Below, piece after piece: positions 6,284-8,954 of a stretch of DNA of 8,954 bases. The position numbers and the translations under genes are program-made. Position 1 is the stretch's first letter, and each line of letters opens with the position of its first letter. A model generated the notes under the pieces. That model did not search any database. It was not told the DNA's origin and saw only the letters and a list, made by a program, of their open reading frames with translations. The DNA lies in contig JACZWF010000049.1 of the NCBI GenBank assembly GCA_022572285.1, positions 1-8,954 on the forward strand. The letters are read 5' to 3'. The stretch comes from Nitrososphaerota archaeon (GTDB lineage Archaea; Thermoproteota; Nitrososphaeria; Nitrososphaerales; UBA57).

Positions 6284-6613
6284 TCATATATGTAACCTAC
6301 GCGGCCTTTCTATTTGCTCACCCCGTTCCAGCTTGCCCCAAATCTCATTAAAGAGTTCAATTTGTGAATTAAGAAAGGGAGAAAGCGAAAACGTGGACCC
6401 GTATCCATTTTCAGTTGAGACGATTAGATTATGCTGTCTTAATACCTTCAGATGATGTTGCACAGTCTTGTAATCCAAACGAAGGGTCTCAGAAATCTGG
6501 TTCGCGTTAAAAGGACTGCTTTTCAACAGATTCAAGACCCTTGACCGATTCTCCCCACCCCTCGTCCCCACTAGCAGAAACCAGAGGAGCCTCTTCAGAT
6601 AAGGATCGGCCAT
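6284..6613 (-). CDS. winged helix-turn-helix transcriptional regulator (ArsR-like)
   Basis: A 109-residue DNA-binding protein, probably dimeric. The N-terminus LLWFLLVGTRGGENRSRVLNLL is typical of a large archaeal family. The helix-turn-helix follows at about residues 37-65 (NANQISETLRLDYKTVQHHLKVL), then the wing (HNLIVSTENGYGSTFSLS). No metal-binding cysteines, ligand domain or clear membrane segment is seen; the hydrophobic stretch at residues 8-15 is too short to be one. The ATG at 6611-6613 lies about 25 bases from an AT-rich TATA candidate inside the palindrome at 6636-6648, so the transcript may be leaderless. It is divergent from gcvPA and converges with the antiporter, 30 bases apart. 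The nested inverted repeat over its promoter suggests autoregulation and possibly control of the gcvPA operon; that link is inference from position. Confidence 0.85.
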   Translation of the reverse strand: MADPYLKRLLWFLLVGTRGGENRSRVLNLLKSSPFNANQISETLRLDYKTVQHHLKVLRQHNLIVSTENGYGSTFSLSPFLNSQIELFNEIWGKLERGEQIERPRRLHI

Positions 6614-6620
6614 TGCTAAG

Positions 6621-6657
6621 GAACACCAATTATCGACAATTTAATTGTTAGGTGTTC
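6621..6657. promoter_or_regulatory. nested inverted repeat, probable operator of the winged-helix regulator
   Basis: An outer arm pair GAACACC (6621-6627) and GGTGTTC (6651-6657) is perfect. Inside is a second perfect palindrome, ACAATT-T-AATTGT (6636-6648). On the minus strand the inner element contains AATTAAAT, a plausible TATA box placing the start near the regulator's ATG. Protein bound here would block TBP, as expected for autorepression. Confidence 0.55.
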
Positions 6658-6685
6658 TTCGAGATTTGTCCTGACGTCCGGAGTG

Positions 6686-6696
6686 AAAAATAAAAT
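6686..6696 (+). promoter_or_regulatory. possible TATA box of the gcvPA operon
   Basis: AAAAATAAAAT is the most A/T-rich stretch between the nested repeat and gcvPA. It predicts a start near 6718 and a short leader. A weak ribosome site AGGA (6722-6725) precedes the GTG start by nine bases. No glycine riboswitch-like structure is evident in the short leader. Confidence 0.35.
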
Positions 6697-6734
6697 CTAT
6701 TAATCCTACTCTTGGGCAAATAGGAAGATAACTC

Positions 6735-8096
6735 GTGGATACAAACCCTCTTCTGCCCAATTCTGACGAATTCAGCATAAAGCATATGCTTCGTGTGATA
6801 GGAGTGAGCACAATTGACGACTTGTTCTCCGATATCCCGAAACACCTTCTTGGGAGTCATCGTCTCAGTATACCACATGCAAAGAGCGAATACGAAATAG
6901 AAAGGGAGATTGAGGAAACCCTCTCAAGGAATATCTCGTATGAAAATCTATGTTTTCTAGGTGGTGGATGTTACCCTCACTATATTCCGGCAGTTGTTGA
7001 CGAACTCGCCTCGAGATCAGAATTCTTGACATCATACACACAGTATCAGCCCGAGTCCAGCCAGGGCATGCTTCAAGCACTCTTCGAATACCAAAGTATG
7101 ATTTGCGATCTGACAGGAATGGAGATTGCGAACAGCTCGATGTACGATTGGGCGACGAGTCTAGGAGAAGCATCGAGAATGGCCCATCGGATCAACGGGC
7201 GAAAAAAGATTATTTCGTTTGGTAATGTGGGTCCCGAAAGACTTCAGGTCTTGAGAACATATACGATGTCGTTGGGCATGAATCTGGAGATAATTAGCTC
7301 TGATATCCGGGGTATGGTCGATCTTCATAGCCTAACTGAAATGATGTCTGAGGATGTATCCTCTGTCTATATCGAAAACCCTAATTTCTTTGGAATAGTA
7401 GAGGAGGAGGCGGACGATATTGCTAGAATAGTTCACCAGAGAGGGGGCTTGTTTGTGGTTGGCACAGAACCAATCTCACTAGGGCTTCTAAGGGAGCCTG
7501 GGACCTATGGTGCAGATATTGTTGTAGGAGATGGACAAACTTTAGGGATTCATATGAACTTCGGTGGACCTAGTTTGGGAATTCTTGCTTCAAGGGGCGA
7601 AAAGTCATTCGTTAGACAAATGCCAGGTCGAATCATAGGGAGTACCACCGCAGAAAACGGGACGAGGGTTGGGTATTCCACTATTATGCAAACTAGAGAA
7701 CAACATATAAGACGAGAAAATGCGACGTCCAATATCTGCACCAATCAAGCATTATCAGCAGTTACTGCGTGTATCTATCTATCCCTATTGGGAGGGGATG
7801 GATTGAGAGAGCTCGCCCGTTCAATCGGCTCGAAAACTCAGCACACTGCCAGGTTTCTCACAGAACTCCCCGGAGTCGCTATGCGTTTCGAGTCCCCGAT
7901 TTTTAGGGAATTTGTCCTGCAAACAGAGAATGCTAGCCAGATAATAGAAAAGATGGCCACATTCGGGGTGGGGGTGGGACCCTGGCTCGGCCAATGGTAC
8001 CCCTCACTTGGAGATTCGTTCCTTGTTGCGATATCAGAGATCCACTCTAAAAAAGACTTGGACTTCCTACGTTCGACGTTGGCAAGGGCTCTATGA
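6735..8096 (+). CDS. gcvPA: glycine dehydrogenase (decarboxylating) subunit 1, P-protein alpha
   Basis: One half of the split P-protein of the glycine cleavage system. With GcvPB it decarboxylates glycine on PLP and passes aminomethyl to the lipoyl arm of H-protein, in the cytosol. It has 453 residues, the usual length. Seen: FLGGGCYPHYIPAVVDEL (74-91), RSEFLTSYTQYQPESSQG (94-111), FEYQSMICDLTGMEIANSS (117-135), FGGPSLG near 276-282, and GRIIGSTT through REQHIRRENATSNICTNQAL near 298-335, a signature of this family. The GTG start is preceded by AGGA; no better upstream start is evident. Residue 139 is Trp in YDWAT where relatives usually have YDGAT or YDGAS. The PLP lysine is in GcvPB, so this subunit needs its partner. 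The TGA stop overlaps the gcvPB ATG. gcvT and gcvH are not in the window. Confidence 0.95.
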   Translation: MDTNPLLPNSDEFSIKHMLRVIGVSTIDDLFSDIPKHLLGSHRLSIPHAKSEYEIEREIEETLSRNISYENLCFLGGGCYPHYIPAVVDELASRSEFLTSYTQYQPESSQGMLQALFEYQSMICDLTGMEIANSSMYDWATSLGEASRMAHRINGRKKIISFGNVGPERLQVLRTYTMSLGMNLEIISSDIRGMVDLHSLTEMMSEDVSSVYIENPNFFGIVEEEADDIARIVHQRGGLFVVGTEPISLGLLREPGTYGADIVVGDGQTLGIHMNFGGPSLGILASRGEKSFVRQMPGRIIGSTTAENGTRVGYSTIMQTREQHIRRENATSNICTNQALSAVTACIYLSLLGGDGLRELARSIGSKTQHTARFLTELPGVAMRFESPIFREFVLQTENASQIIEKMATFGVGVGPWLGQWYPSLGDSFLVAISEIHSKKDLDFLRSTLARAL

Positions 8097-8716
8097 AACT
8101 CTATCGACAGGCGGTATGGGATGAACCACTTCTAAATGTTATGGGAAGGAAGGGCAGAAAAGGAATATCTATGCCCAGAGATCAATTCCCCTCAACTCCT
8201 TTTCGTATCCCTGACCGGTTATTGAGGAAAGAGATCCTCCTTCCGAACCTATCACAGATTGAGGTCGTAAGGCACTTCACTCATCTCTCCCAGATGAATT
8301 TCGGTATCGACTCTGGCATGTATCCCTTAGGAAGCTGTACCATGAAATACAATCCAAAATTGGCGTCCAGGATCGCAACCCACAGAAAAATTACTGGGAT
8401 TCATCCTTATCAGGATGTGCGGACTATTCAAGGGATACTTGAGATACTTTACAAACTTTCCTTTTATCTGGCAGAAATCACTGGCATGAGCAAAGTCTCG
8501 CTCTCGCCGGCCGCAGGCGCCCATGCCGAATTTGTCGGTGGATTGATAATGAGAAAATACTTGCGGGAAATCGGCGAACCTACCAAGGACGAAATAATAA
8601 TTCCCGATTCGGCTCATGGAACTAATCCATCAAGTGCCGTCCTGGCTGGCTTCAAAGTTGTCAAAGTGAGATCGGATTCCGAAGGCCTCGTAGATATGGA
8701 CTCACTAAAGTCCGCC
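8093..8716 (+). pseudogene. gcvPB: glycine dehydrogenase (decarboxylating) subunit 2, P-protein beta, 3' part lost
   Basis: PLP-carrying half of the split P-protein. Translation is coupled to gcvPA by an ATGA overlap. GcvPB homology is clear through about residue 208: RKGRKG (19-24), QIEVVRHFTHLSQMNFGID (55-73), MYPLGSCTMKYNPKL (76-90), HPYQDVRTIQG (104-114), LSPAAGAHAEF (137-147), PDSAHGTNPSSAVLAGF (171-187), ending LVDMDSLKSA. Then the expected block with LTNPNTLG is replaced by an unrelated tail (TRVVTFCNRSNSSEV...) to a stop at 8780-8782. Family members run near 480-520 residues, so more than half is missing, including the HKTF region with the PLP lysine. As it stands the product cannot be a working P-protein. 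A point frameshift does not explain it, since no downstream frame resumes GcvPB. It is either a rearrangement or an assembly join. Confidence 0.88.
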
Positions 8717-8952
8717 ACACGGGTAGTGACGTTTTGTAATAGGTCGAACTCATCCGAAGTCAGCCCTTTCAACAGGTTGTGAAACGAGCTTTCAAAATAC
8801 ATTGCGTGATTTACGTCTATGTACTTGAACAGCTCGGCGTCATGACGAATCCGGACAGGCACCCCGGTCTGGTCGAATTGGGCGGGTTGGAAGGCCTCTA
8901 TCACCCTGATGGGAGCCGTCGAGATTGCTTCCAATTCTGCTTGGTTGTACTC
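8717..8952 (-). CDS. fragment of an unrecognised protein, open at the window edge
   Basis: After the gcvPB break, the best-looking frame is on the minus strand, entering from the right edge and running to the junction. About 78 residues are seen, including FQPAQFDQTGVPVRIRH, ELFKYIDVNHAMYFESS and LLKGLTSDEFDLLQNV. The composition is that of a soluble, ordinary protein with mixed charged and aromatic residues. Third codon positions look richer in G and C than in gcvPB, hinting at a different origin. The frame stays open to 8614, but that part is antisense to conserved GcvPB sequence and should not be counted. TTG at 8932-8934 is not needed as a start, since the frame is open to the edge. I do not recognise the family. 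Confidence 0.4.
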
Positions 8953-8954
8953 CG

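Noticed and set aside
6865..7173. Minus-strand open frame inside gcvPA
   Set aside because: Overlaps conserved GcvPA coding sequence; composition is that of an antisense frame.
8614..8716. C-terminal part of the minus-strand frame running from 8934 to 8614
   Set aside because: This section is antisense to conserved GcvPB (the PDSAHGTNP region), so the frame is open there by chance past the junction.
1..8954. CRISPR array, insertion sequence, toxin-antitoxin or defence system
   Set aside because: No spaced direct repeats, transposase, integrase or nuclease motifs were seen on either strand.

Overview
The window is archaeal. The signs are a Cbf5-type tRNA pseudouridine synthase, a tRNA gene broken by several short introns with bulge-helix-bulge splice motifs and no encoded CCA, TATA-like boxes about 25-30 bases upstream of genes, a small archaeal-style winged-helix regulator, and a split glycine dehydrogenase (GcvPA/GcvPB). 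Several tiny introns at non-canonical tRNA positions would fit the Thermoproteota/TACK lineages best, but the lineage is inference and cannot be fixed from this sequence alone.

Layout from left to right. (1) Positions 2-646 (+) hold the C-terminal part of cbf5, cut by the window edge. (2) Positions 704-833 (+) hold a type II tRNA-Ser(GGA). Removing three introns (18, 14 and 12 nt) gives a clean 86-nt cloverleaf. (3) Positions 867-3518 (-) hold pyruvate, phosphate dikinase. It converges on the tRNA and appears to use a CTG start, because the first ATG would cut off the conserved glycine loop. (4) Positions 3519-3765 are a divergent intergenic region with a likely TATA box for ppdK, a perfect 13-bp palindrome and a perfect 8-bp hairpin. 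(5) Positions 3766-4833 (+) hold a thiamine-diphosphate 2-oxoacid dehydrogenase E1 alpha subunit with no beta, E2 or E3 partner beside it. (6) Positions 5037-6253 (+) hold a cation/proton antiporter whose reading frame breaks twice, the first time inside a (GC)5 run. (7) Positions 6284-6613 (-) hold a winged-helix regulator. A nested inverted repeat at its promoter separates it from the next operon. (8) Positions 6735-8096 (+) hold gcvPA, with gcvPB following in a 4-base ATGA overlap. GcvPB homology stops abruptly near 8716, and the rest of the window reads as a fragment of an unrelated, unrecognised gene on the opposite strand.

The metabolic genes centre on C2-C5 carbon flow: pyruvate/PEP interconversion, oxidative decarboxylation of 2-oxoacids and glycine cleavage. 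No single operon joins them. No CRISPR array, insertion sequence, toxin-antitoxin pair or recognisable defence system was seen. The most distinctive content is the three-intron tRNA gene. The antiporter frameshifts and the gcvPB junction are the places where real gene decay or rearrangement must be told apart from assembly error. No stretch longer than 300 bases lacks a gene.
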